Assembly: GCA_017550625.1 (NCBI GenBank)
Contig: JAFZOL010000080.1
Location: 54,151 to 118,150, forward strand
Origin: Clostridia bacterium
GTDB lineage: Bacteria > Bacillota > Clostridia > Oscillospirales > Acutalibacteraceae
Length of the DNA: 64,000 nt
Reading direction: 5' to 3'
In this document: in pieces, positions 36,163-43,943 of the stretch
Layout: each line of letters opens with the position of its first letter
Position numbering within the stretch: position 1 is the first letter of the stretch
Translations under genes and position numbers: made by a program
The notes under the pieces: generated by a model
The model's input: only the letters and a program-made list of their open reading frames with translations
The model's database searches: none
What the model was told of the DNA's origin: nothing

Positions 36163-36193
36163 TAGTATAACCCGGCGGTTTTCGTCCATACCA
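36163..36193 (-). promoter_or_regulatory. Sigma-G-like promoter of the DUF421-DUF4363 pair
   Basis: Minus-strand GTATG (complement of 36187-36191), 17-bp spacer, TATACTA (complement of 36163-36169). Compared with the sigma-G consensus as I recall it (gyATr, N16-18, cAtnnTA), only the first base of the -10 differs. It coincides base for base with the opposite-facing promoter of gerAA. Confidence 0.55.
36165..36193 (+). promoter_or_regulatory. Sigma-G-like promoter of the gerA operon
   Basis: GTATA (36165-36169), 17-bp spacer, CATACCA (36187-36193), ending 23 bp before the gerAA start. One mismatch to the remembered -10 consensus. Its -35 lies in the -10 of the divergent DUF421 promoter and its -10 in that promoter's -35. 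Germinant receptor operons are sigma-G dependent in Bacillus. Confidence 0.55.
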
Positions 36194-36215
36194 TAGAGAG
36201 AAAGGGATGAAAAAC

Positions 36216-37664
36216 ATGGAACGACCCGTTCTGATCCACGCAGACGTGAAGACGAACACGGACGAGCTGAAAAGACGATTCCATAACAGCTTCGACCTGA
36301 CCGTCCGCGAGCTCACCGTCGGAGGCGTGTGCGCCGCGGCCGCTGCGCTCGAGGGCATGTGCAGCGACGAGATCATCGCCGAAACCTTGCTAAAACCGCT
36401 GACGAACGAATCCCCGCAAGGCAAAACGGCGCTGACGGAATACGAACTCGAAGCGCGGCTTTATAAAGGGATGGGCGTGCAGAAAACCTGCGCGTTCGAT
36501 GAGGTGTGCGAGGCGCTGTGCAGGGGCTTTCTCGTGCTGTTTCTCGAAAACGCGGGATTCGCCTATTTGTTTTCGGTGCAGGGGTATCCGAAAAAAGCCG
36601 TGGAGGAACCGCAGACCGAACAAAACGAGCGCGGCGCGACCGAGGGGTTTACGGATACGCTGCGCGACAACACGGCTCTGCTGAGGCGAAGGCTTCAAAC
36701 GCCATTTCTTGTGTTCGAGAAACTGGAACTCGGCCGGACGGCGCATACACCCGTCGCGATCTGTTATCTTTCGGACCGCACCCCGGCCGATCTGCTTGAA
36801 AAGGTGCGAAACCGCCTTTCCGTTGCAAAACTCGATACGCTGACGGGCGCGATCAGCCTCAGGCCTTTTCTCGACGGAACGCCGCCGTCGCTCTTTTCAT
36901 CAACGGGGTTCACGCAGCGCCCCGACAAGCTCGCCGCCAAGCTGACGGAGGGCCGCGTGGGCGTGCTGGCGGACGGCTCCCCTTTCGCGCTGATCGTTCC
37001 GGGCCTGCTGATCGATTATTTTCAGGCCGAAGACGACTACGCGTCGAATGTTTTTTATTCCTTTTTCATTCGTATCCTGCGCGCGGTGAGCTTCTTGATC
37101 AGCGCCGCCCTGCCGGGGTTGTTCGTAGCCGTTTGTGATTTCCATCCCGAGGCGCTGCCGCCCGGGATCATGGCGGACATCGCCGCCGCGGAAGCGCGCA
37201 CGCCGTTTTCGCTGATGACCGAAGCGTTGCTCATCCATCTCGTGTATGAGATCGTGCGCGAGGCTGGGCTCAGGATGCCGCGTGCGGTCGGGCACGCCGT
37301 AAGCATCGTTGGCGCCCTGGCTGTGGGCAACGCAGCGGTTGAGGCGGGGCTGATCGCCGCGCCGATGCTCTTGATCGTAGCCCTCACCGCCGTATCCTCC
37401 GCCGTGGTGCCGAAGCTCAACGAGAGCGTCGCGCCGATCAGGTTCTGCCTGATCATTCTCGGCGGAGCGGCAGGGTCGTTCGGCGTGTTTCTCGGGATCG
37501 GTCTGCTGCTCGCGGACGTTTGCGCCACGTCCCCCTATGGGATCCCGTTCTCCGCGCCGTTTTCGCCTTTTTCGAATAAAGCGCAGGCGGATTCGCTCTG
37601 GCGAAGGAATATGAAGATGCTCGGAGAGATCCGGCAGAAGATCGGAGACCTAAAATTCGGATGA
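36216..37664 (+). CDS. gerAA: Spore germination protein GerA family, A subunit
   Basis: 482 residues. Cytosolic N-terminal domain (to ~275), then about five to six membrane helices. Seen: SVAKLDTLTGAISLRPFLDG, the strongly conserved FTQRPDKLAAKLTEGRVGVLADGSP-like segment, YFQAEDDYASN, and the LP-x-L-x-VA----FHPEALP and REAGLRMPRAVG stretches typical of GerAA/SpoVAF. I prefer ATG 36216, 9 bases behind AAAGGG, to ATG 36207, which abuts it. Forms a nutrient-germinant receptor in the spore inner membrane with GerAB and GerAC. The symbol is generic; the germinant is unknown. Confidence 0.92.
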   Translation: MERPVLIHADVKTNTDELKRRFHNSFDLTVRELTVGGVCAAAAALEGMCSDEIIAETLLKPLTNESPQGKTALTEYELEARLYKGMGVQKTCAFDEVCEALCRGFLVLFLENAGFAYLFSVQGYPKKAVEEPQTEQNERGATEGFTDTLRDNTALLRRRLQTPFLVFEKLELGRTAHTPVAICYLSDRTPADLLEKVRNRLSVAKLDTLTGAISLRPFLDGTPPSLFSSTGFTQRPDKLAAKLTEGRVGVLADGSPFALIVPGLLIDYFQAEDDYASNVFYSFFIRILRAVSFLISAALPGLFVAVCDFHPEALPPGIMADIAAAEARTPFSLMTEALLIHLVYEIVREAGLRMPRAVGHAVSIVGALAVGNAAVEAGLIAAPMLLIVALTAVSSAVVPKLNESVAPIRFCLIILGGAAGSFGVFLGIGLLLADVCATSPYGIPFSAPFSPFSNKAQADSLWRRNMKMLGEIRQKIGDLKFG

Positions 37665-38746
37665 ACGAAAAGAATTCGATCGGCGCTTTTCAGTTGTGCT
37701 GCTTGTTTTTCGTCAGCCGCGTGCTGGCGCTGTTCACCTTTATCCTGCCCGAAAGCGAACGCCTCGCCGCCGGCGACCGGCCGCTGCTGTTTCTCTCCTT
37801 TTTCGTTTTCGGTCTGATCGTTCTTCTTCCGGCATTCGTGCTTTGCAAACGCAAGGAAAGTGTTTTCGACCTGACAGATCGCGTCTCACCGAACCTGACG
37901 CGTTTCTGCGCGGTCTTGTTTGCGATCGGCGCGGTGTGGAACGCTGCTGTCGGGCTTGCGCGCGTCAGCCTGTTTGCGGGCACGGTCCTGTTTGAGGGCG
38001 TTTCCCTCACGCTGCCGATGCTGGGGCTCACTGTTAGCTCAGTGATCGTTGCAGTCAAGGGGAGAGAGACGGTCGCACGCGCCGCCGTGATCGTAGCGGG
38101 TCTGCTTATTTTCGTATTTCTGTTCGTACTCGTGACAACAGCAAAAGATTTTGACGTCGCGAACCTGGAGCCGCCTTTTGAAAACGGCGTATTGTCTTTT
38201 ATGAAACAGGGGCTTCTCGCCGTCGCGCGCACACCCGAACTCGGGGCGCTTTTGCTGCTCGCGCCGAACGTGAAAGGCAATGTCAGAAAAAGCACATCCC
38301 TTTGGCTACTCTTTTTCGGGATTACGGCAAGCGCGTCGTTCCTGATCATCACGGGTGTTACGGGCGCGTTCGGGGAACGGCAGATGTTTCAGCTCTATAC
38401 GCTCACAACGCTTTCAAAGCTTGGCGCGATGGAACGCATGGACGATATCTTTGCCGCGGTCTGGGTTCTCGCGGCACTCATCCGCACCGCGTTCTTCTTG
38501 GGCTTGGGCGGAGAAAGCGTAACGCGCGTTTTTCCGAAAACGAGCTTGAAGCATGTCATCGTTATTCTCGGCGCGGCGGCGTTCGGGCTGTGTCTGTTGA
38601 TGTCCGGAAGCGTCGTAACGTTTGCCGATGTACTGGCGTCAGACGGGAACGTCGTTATGTTCGTTTCCTTTATCGTTCTGCTACCCGTGGTCGTTTTGAT
38701 CGCCGAACGGATGAAACAAAAGAGAGAAAGAAACCGTTTGAAATGA
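37661..38746 (+). CDS. gerAB: Spore germination protein GerAB, APC-type permease fold
   Basis: 361 residues, about ten predicted membrane helices. GerAB/ArcD/ProY family: the amino-acid-permease-like subunit thought to hold the germinant. Early ISAFQL-like GAFQLCCLFF and the ten-helix pattern support the call, and position between gerAA (ATGA overlap) and gerAC (ATGA overlap) confirms it. Third-position GC is lower here than in flanking housekeeping genes. Confidence 0.88.
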   Translation: MNEKNSIGAFQLCCLFFVSRVLALFTFILPESERLAAGDRPLLFLSFFVFGLIVLLPAFVLCKRKESVFDLTDRVSPNLTRFCAVLFAIGAVWNAAVGLARVSLFAGTVLFEGVSLTLPMLGLTVSSVIVAVKGRETVARAAVIVAGLLIFVFLFVLVTTAKDFDVANLEPPFENGVLSFMKQGLLAVARTPELGALLLLAPNVKGNVRKSTSLWLLFFGITASASFLIITGVTGAFGERQMFQLYTLTTLSKLGAMERMDDIFAAVWVLAALIRTAFFLGLGGESVTRVFPKTSLKHVIVILGAAAFGLCLLMSGSVVTFADVLASDGNVVMFVSFIVLLPVVVLIAERMKQKRERNRLK

Positions 38747-39852
38747 AAAAGATTATTTGTATATTTATTCTCTTCTGCATATTATTAACTTCCGTCGGCT
38801 GCGATGCCTTGGGAGGGCACGAGCTTGGGCAGAGACTCATCATCGAGGCGATCGGGATCGACTCAGATGAAAACGGATATCTGCTCACACTGCAGGCGCT
38901 CGATTTAAAAAACACGGATCCTTCCGGATCCAAACACCCGACGAAGCTCCTGCGTTTCCGGGGTAAAACGCTCGGAGACGCGTTCGGCGGCATAGCGGGC
39001 GCGACGGGGCTGACGCCGCTGTATTCGCAGGCACGTTTCATTCTGTTTGGAAGAAGCGCGGCAGAGACCGGGCTCGGCGCGCCGCTTGATTTCTTTATGC
39101 GGGAATATAACGCGAGAAGCGACGTGCTGATCGCCGTGACGGATGGTCCGGCAAGCGACTTTTTCGGTTCTGACGACAATGAAACGATTGCAGCTGAGGA
39201 GATCGAACTGGCGATGGAATCCGGCTCAAACACGGGCCAATGCGCAAAGATCCCCTTGTATTGCTTTGTTTCTCTGTCTCTTTCGGAATCCGATACCGCC
39301 TATTGTCCGATACTGAAAAAGGATGAAAAACAAAACACCGTCACTTGTCACCGGACTGCGTTCTTTCGTGATGGCAAATGGACAGACACCACCGACGAGC
39401 GATTGACCGAAGGGTTCTTGCTGCTTCAGGGTGAGCTCAAGAACGCGACCGTTACCGTTCATACGAATGACGGCGCGTTCACGCTGCGGGTCATAAATGC
39501 AGAGCGTGAGATCAAACTATCGGGGGACGCGAATTCGCAGATCATAATGAACGTCAAAGTCGTCGCCGACGTGATCGAATATGAAAGCGGAGGCTTTTAC
39601 GATCTCGGCGAAGAAGAAGTAAATGCGGTGGGTTCCGCTTTGAAAAAGGAGCTGGAATCCATTCTCAAAGACGCATTCCAAACGTTTTATACGGATTGGA
39701 ACATGGACGTTTGCAGGCTTTTCCGTCGTTTTCGGCTGTTGCATCCAAACAAATATTCTTCGTATAATTATACTATATTAGAGGATTTTGCTGATGGATT
39801 TATCTGTTATGTTTCCGTTACGGTCAGAAGAACCGGAAGAGAACAAATGTAA
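38743..39852 (+). CDS. gerAC: Spore germination lipoprotein GerAC, Ger(x)C family
   Basis: 369 residues. Lipoprotein signal with lipobox LTSVGC (Cys at residue ~20), then the Ger(x)C fold: VIxAIGID-like IIEAIGIDSDENGYLLTLQ, RGKTLGDA, SQARFILFGRSAAETGL, and a C-terminal third domain. ATG 38743 overlaps the gerAB stop as ATGA; the frame is open much further upstream inside gerAB but that is not coding. Should be lipidated and anchored outside the spore inner membrane; LspA is encoded in this window. A terminator follows. Confidence 0.9.
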   Translation: MKKIICIFILFCILLTSVGCDALGGHELGQRLIIEAIGIDSDENGYLLTLQALDLKNTDPSGSKHPTKLLRFRGKTLGDAFGGIAGATGLTPLYSQARFILFGRSAAETGLGAPLDFFMREYNARSDVLIAVTDGPASDFFGSDDNETIAAEEIELAMESGSNTGQCAKIPLYCFVSLSLSESDTAYCPILKKDEKQNTVTCHRTAFFRDGKWTDTTDERLTEGFLLLQGELKNATVTVHTNDGAFTLRVINAEREIKLSGDANSQIIMNVKVVADVIEYESGGFYDLGEEEVNAVGSALKKELESILKDAFQTFYTDWNMDVCRLFRRFRLLHPNKYSSYNYTILEDFADGFICYVSVTVRRTGREQM

Positions 39853-39856
39853 AAGG

Positions 39857-39890
39857 AAAAGGGACGGCTAAAACATCCGTCCCTTTTGAC
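39857..39890. terminator. Bidirectional terminator between gerAC and tyrS
   Basis: Perfect 11-bp stem (39857-39867 with 39877-39887) bounded by A-run and T-run, working for both convergent transcripts. Confidence 0.85.
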
Positions 39891-39908
39891 ATGGTTGCAA
39901 AACTGTTA

Positions 39909-41126
39909 TTATTTCACGATGGCTTTCTTGAAGCTCTTCTTGCCCTTGCGAACAAGAACGCCTTCCGTGAACGCCGCGCGCGGGAGCGTGCGCTTGAAAT
40001 CCGTGATTTTCTCGCCGTCCGCGCTGACGCCGCCCTGTTCCACGGCGCGGCGCGCTTCGCTTCTGGAAGCGGCCAGGTCCGCCTTCACGAGCACGGTCAG
40101 GATGTCGATCTGCCCGTCGACGAAATCCTCCTCGGACAGCACGGCCTCAGGCGCGTCGCTGCCGCCGGCGGCGAACAGGCTCTTCGCGGCGGTCTGCGCT
40201 TTGTTCGCCTCATCCTCGCCGTGCACCATCTTCGTGAGCTCGAACGCGAGGATCTCTTTCGCCGTGTTGAGACGGCTCCCCTCCCAGCTTGCCATCTCGT
40301 CGATCTGCTCAAGCGGCAGGAAGGTCAGCATGCGGATGCATTTGAGCACGTCGTCGTCGCCTACGTTTCGCCAGTACTGATAGAAATCATAGGGGCTGGT
40401 CTTTTCGGGATCGAGCCATACGGCATTGCCTGCCGTTTTGCCCATCTTTTTGCCCTGCGAATCCGTAAGCAGGGTGATGGTCATGGCGTGCGCGTCCTTG
40501 CCGAGCTTTTTGCGGATGAGCTCGGTGCCGCCGAGCATGTTGCTCCACTGGTCGTCTCCGCCGAACTGCATATTGCAGTTCTTGTGCTGAAACAGGTAGT
40601 AAAAGTCGTAGCTCTGCATGATCATGTAGTTGAACTCAAAGAAGCTCAGGCCCTTTTCCATGCGCTGCTTGTAGCACTCGGCGCGCAGCATGTTGTTGAC
40701 CGAGAAGCACGCGCCGACTTCACGCAGCAGCTCCACGTAATTGAGGTCCAACAGCCAATCGGCGTTGTTCACCATCTCTGCCTTGCCGGGGCCGAATTCG
40801 ATGAACTTTTCCATCTGGCGGCGGAAGCACTCGGCGTTGTGGTCGATATCCTCGCGCGTGAGCATTTTGCGCATGTCGGTGCGCCCCGTGGGGTCGCCGA
40901 TCATGGTGGTGCCGCCGCCGATCAGGGCGATCGGCTTGTTGCCCGCCATTTGCAGGCGCTTCATGAGCGTGAGCGCCATAAAGTGCCCCGCGGTGAGCGA
41001 ATCGGCCGTGCAGTCGAAGCCGATATAAAAGGTCGCCTTGCCGGCGTTGACCATCGACCGGATCTCTTCTTCATTCGTGACCTGCGCGATCAGCCCGCGC
41101 TTTTGCAGTTCTTCGTAGATTCCCAT
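39909..41126 (-). CDS. tyrS: Tyrosyl-tRNA synthetase
   Basis: 405 residues, class I synthetase. HIGH-type TAGHFMAL near residue 46, tyrosine-site segments IGGGTTMIGDPTGRTDMR and FGGDDQWSN, KMSKS-type loop KKMGKTAGN, and a C-terminal S4-like domain from ~340. Charges tRNA-Tyr. AGGAGG-like purines precede ATG 41126. Expression is set by a T-box leader immediately upstream with a consensus promoter. The synthetase without the KMSKS serines (KMGKT) is the TyrZ-like type. Confidence 0.95.
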   Translation of the reverse strand: MGIYEELQKRGLIAQVTNEEEIRSMVNAGKATFYIGFDCTADSLTAGHFMALTLMKRLQMAGNKPIALIGGGTTMIGDPTGRTDMRKMLTREDIDHNAECFRRQMEKFIEFGPGKAEMVNNADWLLDLNYVELLREVGACFSVNNMLRAECYKQRMEKGLSFFEFNYMIMQSYDFYYLFQHKNCNMQFGGDDQWSNMLGGTELIRKKLGKDAHAMTITLLTDSQGKKMGKTAGNAVWLDPEKTSPYDFYQYWRNVGDDDVLKCIRMLTFLPLEQIDEMASWEGSRLNTAKEILAFELTKMVHGEDEANKAQTAAKSLFAAGGSDAPEAVLSEEDFVDGQIDILTVLVKADLAASRSEARRAVEQGGVSADGEKITDFKRTLPRAAFTEGVLVRKGKKSFKKAIVK

Positions 41127-41152
41127 ATTGAGATTCCTCCTGTTTCTGATAA

Positions 41153-41415
41153 TAAAAACACGCCCGTCCTCTGCATAAAAGGACGGGCGTGACCCGTGTT
41201 ACCACCTTTTTTCGGCGCTTTCTCACGAAAACGCCCTCATGGAGTCTTTGACTCCGGCGTATGATAACGGTCGCCTTCCGTCGCAGCCTACCGCCGTGAG
41301 GTTTCGGTGCGCGCCTCGGGGACGTATTCGGCGAAATTCACCGCGGTCTTGCACCGACCGGCCGCTCTCTGAAGGCACTGTTTCGCTTACTCTTTCCCGT
41401 CACGGGCTTTGGATT
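41153..41415 (-). ncRNA. Tyrosine T-box riboswitch leader of tyrS
   Basis: The minus-strand leader has the T-box sequence AGGTGGTAACACGGG (complement of 41193-41207), whose UGGU bulge can pair with an ACCA tRNA end. It is followed by a perfect 11-bp terminator stem (41159-41169 with 41181-41191) and TGTTTTTA. Upstream is a long structured stem I region with a GAATACG segment; TAC at 41324-41326 (complement) is the candidate Tyr specifier. Uncharged tRNA-Tyr should favour the antiterminator and allow tyrS transcription. The 5' end is inferred from the promoter. This explains the whole 333-bp gene-free gap. Confidence 0.9.
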
Positions 41416-41421
41416 GAATCC

Positions 41422-41450
41422 ATTATAATAAGCACATTGCCGCTTGTCAA
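41422..41450 (-). promoter_or_regulatory. Promoter of the tyrS T-box leader
   Basis: Perfect consensus on the minus strand: TTGACA (41445-41450), 17-bp spacer, TATAAT (41422-41427). Starts 9 bp behind the stop codon of the upstream membrane-protein gene. Confidence 0.9.
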
Positions 41451-41458
41451 GCGTTTTT

Positions 41459-42409
41459 TCAGAACAAAAGATGCGAAAAGCTCATGTCGTAGCCCGTGCA
41501 GGCGACCGCGATCAACAGCAGCACCACAAGCACGATCATCATCTTCTTGCCGAAATACTGCTTGTTTTTGTCGGTGACAATGAGCGCCGCCCCAAAGAAG
41601 ATCGCCGCGAAGGGCACGAGATAGAGCAGGATCTTCAACAACGTGAGCAGCGGAGAATCGAACGTCACGGTATAGGAATACCCGTTCAGCGGGAACGCGG
41701 AGAGCGCGTTGCCGAACATGATATCGCGCATGAAGAGCGTGATGAAGAACACGATATCGAACGCGGCGCAGATGACGCCGAGGATGATCGTCGTGGTGCT
41801 CAGGAACGCGTTTTCGGAGAACACCCCCTTGAAGCCGCGGGGCTTTTCGATCTCGTCATAGAGATCCTCGTCCTCATAGTCGTATTCGTCCTCGTATTCC
41901 TCTTCCTCTTCGTCGTCCGAGAGCTCGTCGATATAAGGATCTTTCTCCTCGTCGGGGGAAGCGACGTCTTCGGGAAGCGGCTGCGCCGCGGGCGCGTTCG
42001 CGCCGCGGGTGGCGGCTGAGCCGAGATACGAAAATGACGTGATGGAATCCGGCAGACGGAAGCCCGTGTGCGCGGGCTCCGGTTTATAGTCGTCCAGACG
42101 GAAGCCCGTATGCTGTTCGACAGGGACGTCGTTGAGATAAACGTCCCGCAGCAGGATATCCGATCCGTAGGGCGTTTCGTCGAAAAGTGCGTCCCACTCG
42201 CTGACGCCGTTTTTCGGCTTTTCGGCGTCGGTGATCGCGTCGATGCCGCGCGGACGGATCGACATGATCTCTTCGCGGATCATACCGTCGGTGCCGCCCG
42301 ATTCCCGCGCGGCGGTCCTGCGCTCTTCGAACTCGCGAACGAAATCGTTATCGGTGCCGCCGCCGAAGGCGATGCCCTCGTCGCCGGGACGCGTATTCAG
42401 GTCACTCAT
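41459..42409 (-). CDS. Acidic membrane protein of unknown function
   Basis: 316 residues. I do not recognise a family. A long soluble N-terminal part (~1-195) contains a short duplication (HTGFRLDDYKPE and HTGFRLPDSI at ~residues 99-120) and a very acidic block rich in Glu, Asp and Tyr (~150-188). Three hydrophobic helices follow (~203-228, 250-280 and 290-308). This layout resembles a tail-anchored scaffold. GAGGTGA precedes ATG 42409. Third gene after NUDIX and the export-like protein, apparently in one transcript; no terminator is visible before the tyrS promoter. Confidence 0.65.
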   Translation of the reverse strand: MSDLNTRPGDEGIAFGGGTDNDFVREFEERRTAARESGGTDGMIREEIMSIRPRGIDAITDAEKPKNGVSEWDALFDETPYGSDILLRDVYLNDVPVEQHTGFRLDDYKPEPAHTGFRLPDSITSFSYLGSAATRGANAPAAQPLPEDVASPDEEKDPYIDELSDDEEEEEYEDEYDYEDEDLYDEIEKPRGFKGVFSENAFLSTTTIILGVICAAFDIVFFITLFMRDIMFGNALSAFPLNGYSYTVTFDSPLLTLLKILLYLVPFAAIFFGAALIVTDKNKQYFGKKMMIVLVVLLLIAVACTGYDMSFSHLLF

Positions 42410-42426
42410 GGTGTTTCACCTCAGTT

Positions 42427-43014
42427 TCAGCCCGCAAGGGGCAGGGCTTGAGCAATGAACGCGGCGGTGCTTTCAACGGCTGCCGAGGTTGCCTCGGAGC
42501 CGAGGAAATACTGCGCGAACGCGCCGCCGATCACGTAGACCAGCACGAACATGATGATCTCAGCGATCAGGATACCGAGCGCGATGATGGGAAACGCTTT
42601 TTTGAAATCGATGTTGAGCAGCGCGGCGAACAGCGAGCCGGTCCAGCCGCCGGTGCCGGGCAGCGGGATCGCCACGAACGCGAGCAGGCCCCACTGCTTA
42701 TAGCGCAGCACCTTTTCTTCATTCTTCGCGGTCTTGCCTTCGAGCTTTTCGATGAAGCCCTTCAGGATGTTGTGCTTCTTCATGAACGCGAAGATCGATT
42801 TGATGAACAGCAGGATAAAGGGGATCGGCAGGATATTGCCGATATAGCAGATGATGAACGCCTGCCACGCCGGGACGCTTCGCAGGCCCGCCACGATCAT
42901 GCCGCCGCGGCATTCGAGGATCGGCAGGCACGACACGATGAACGTGATGAGATAGTCGAACAGACGGCTCCCCTGTGAGATGCCCGCAAACCATTGTGCG
43001 ATGTGTTCAGTCAT
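42427..43014 (-). CDS. Small multidrug export-like membrane protein (COG2426)
   Basis: 195 residues with about five hydrophobic segments. Family hallmarks: SCLPILECRGGMIVAG near the N-terminus, GNILPIPFILLF, and FVAIPLPGTGGWTGS, matching COG2426 membrane proteins annotated as small multidrug export proteins; the activity is not well established. ATG 43014 overlaps the NUDIX stop by 8 bp. An ATG 21 bases earlier is possible; AAGGAG lies between the two, 12 bases before 43014, so the later start is favoured. Confidence 0.75.
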   Translation of the reverse strand: MTEHIAQWFAGISQGSRLFDYLITFIVSCLPILECRGGMIVAGLRSVPAWQAFIICYIGNILPIPFILLFIKSIFAFMKKHNILKGFIEKLEGKTAKNEEKVLRYKQWGLLAFVAIPLPGTGGWTGSLFAALLNIDFKKAFPIIALGILIAEIIMFVLVYVIGGAFAQYFLGSEATSAAVESTAAFIAQALPLAG

Positions 43015-43768
43015 GTTCCGTGTTTTCTCCTTCATTGTCCCCGAACACGGACATCATGTGCGCGTGCGCCTGCTCGAGGATCTCTTTGTCGTTGTCGAAC
43101 TTCAGCGTCTGGATGGCGGCGTCGTAACGCAGCCAGATATAGTCGTCCACTTCCTCTTTCTGGATCACTGTCTGCGTGTCCGCGGTCGTGGCGAGGAAGA
43201 CGTCTACCCGCTTTTCGATCTTGTTGCCGATCTTATAGCGGGACTCATAGCAGAAGCCCTGCAGGATATCGATGTGGATGCCGGTCTCCTCAAGGACCTC
43301 GCGCTTGGCGGTGTCTTCCATCGACTCGCCGCGCTCCATGTGCCCCTTCGGGAACCCCCAGTTGCTCGACCGCTTGTTCTTGATCAGCAAAAAGCGGTAT
43401 TCGTCAAAAATTTTTCTGAAGACCACCGCGCCGCAGGAATGCTCGTAAAGGCATTCCATCGTATACTGTTCGGGGTCTTCCGCGAAGGCCAGCACGTCGC
43501 TGATCTCGTAATTGATCCTTCGCATATTCTTGGGTGCGACAACAAGAATCATCCTGCGTTCCGCCTTGTAGTGCAGGACGGCAATTATTTTTCCTTCAAA
43601 CACTCTGACCGGGTGACTGACGCCGAGGATATACGCGCCGAGCACGAACGCCCGTCTTTCGCCCTGGACCTCGGCAATACCGTAGTTGATGAGATAGCGG
43701 ATCCCACTGCGGTGATCGAAATAATTGCACGGCTTGGTCACTTTCACTCTAACCATTTTCCCTAACAT
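43007..43768 (-). CDS. NUDIX hydrolase with N-terminal inorganic-pyrophosphatase-like domain
   Basis: 253 residues. A perfect Nudix box lies at Gly142 to Ile164 (GHMERGE, then REVLEETGI), so it should hydrolyse a nucleoside-diphosphate-linked substrate. Residues ~5-105 resemble a family I inorganic pyrophosphatase barrel (YLINYGIAEV, AYILGVSHPVRVFEGKIIAVLH, ILVVAP), but the Asp that starts the DAYxLG motif is Gly here, so this domain is probably degenerate and may bind rather than cleave. ATG 43768 has GGAG 7 bases upstream, better than ATG 43783. First gene of a three-gene unit with its own promoter. Confidence 0.82.
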   Translation of the reverse strand: MLGKMVRVKVTKPCNYFDHRSGIRYLINYGIAEVQGERRAFVLGAYILGVSHPVRVFEGKIIAVLHYKAERRMILVVAPKNMRRINYEISDVLAFAEDPEQYTMECLYEHSCGAVVFRKIFDEYRFLLIKNKRSSNWGFPKGHMERGESMEDTAKREVLEETGIHIDILQGFCYESRYKIGNKIEKRVDVFLATTADTQTVIQKEEVDDYIWLRYDAAIQTLKFDNDKEILEQAHAHMMSVFGDNEGENTEHD

Positions 43769-43803
43769 GATCCAACTCCGCATATTTCGTGATTATAAAA
43801 TAC

Positions 43804-43832
43804 ATTATAGTAAAATGTTGCGGAAATTTCAA
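43804..43832 (-). promoter_or_regulatory. Promoter of the NUDIX gene set
   Basis: Minus-strand TTGAAA (43827-43832), 17-bp spacer, TATAAT (43804-43809), 36 bp before ATG 43768. Confidence 0.75.
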
Positions 43833-43887
43833 GATATTTTAAATAAATTTTGATAGGAAATAAAAACGAAATTTCGCAATTTGGGGC

Positions 43888-43916
43888 TTGTATTTTCGGA
43901 TGGCTTCATATAGAAT
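43888..43916 (+). promoter_or_regulatory. Promoter of the LCP-GH51 unit
   Basis: TTGTAT (43888-43893), 17-bp spacer, TAGAAT (43911-43916), 28 bp before the chosen LCP start. It also shows that an ATG at 43923 would be almost at the transcript start. Confidence 0.65.
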
Positions 43917-43943
43917 GAAAAAATGGGAAAGGAAGAACCCTTT

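Noticed and set aside
35459..36424. A 321-codon version of the DUF421 gene
   Set aside because: The first 96 codons overlap the divergent gerAA start and promoters. GGAGGG before GTG 36136 and homology set the shorter protein.
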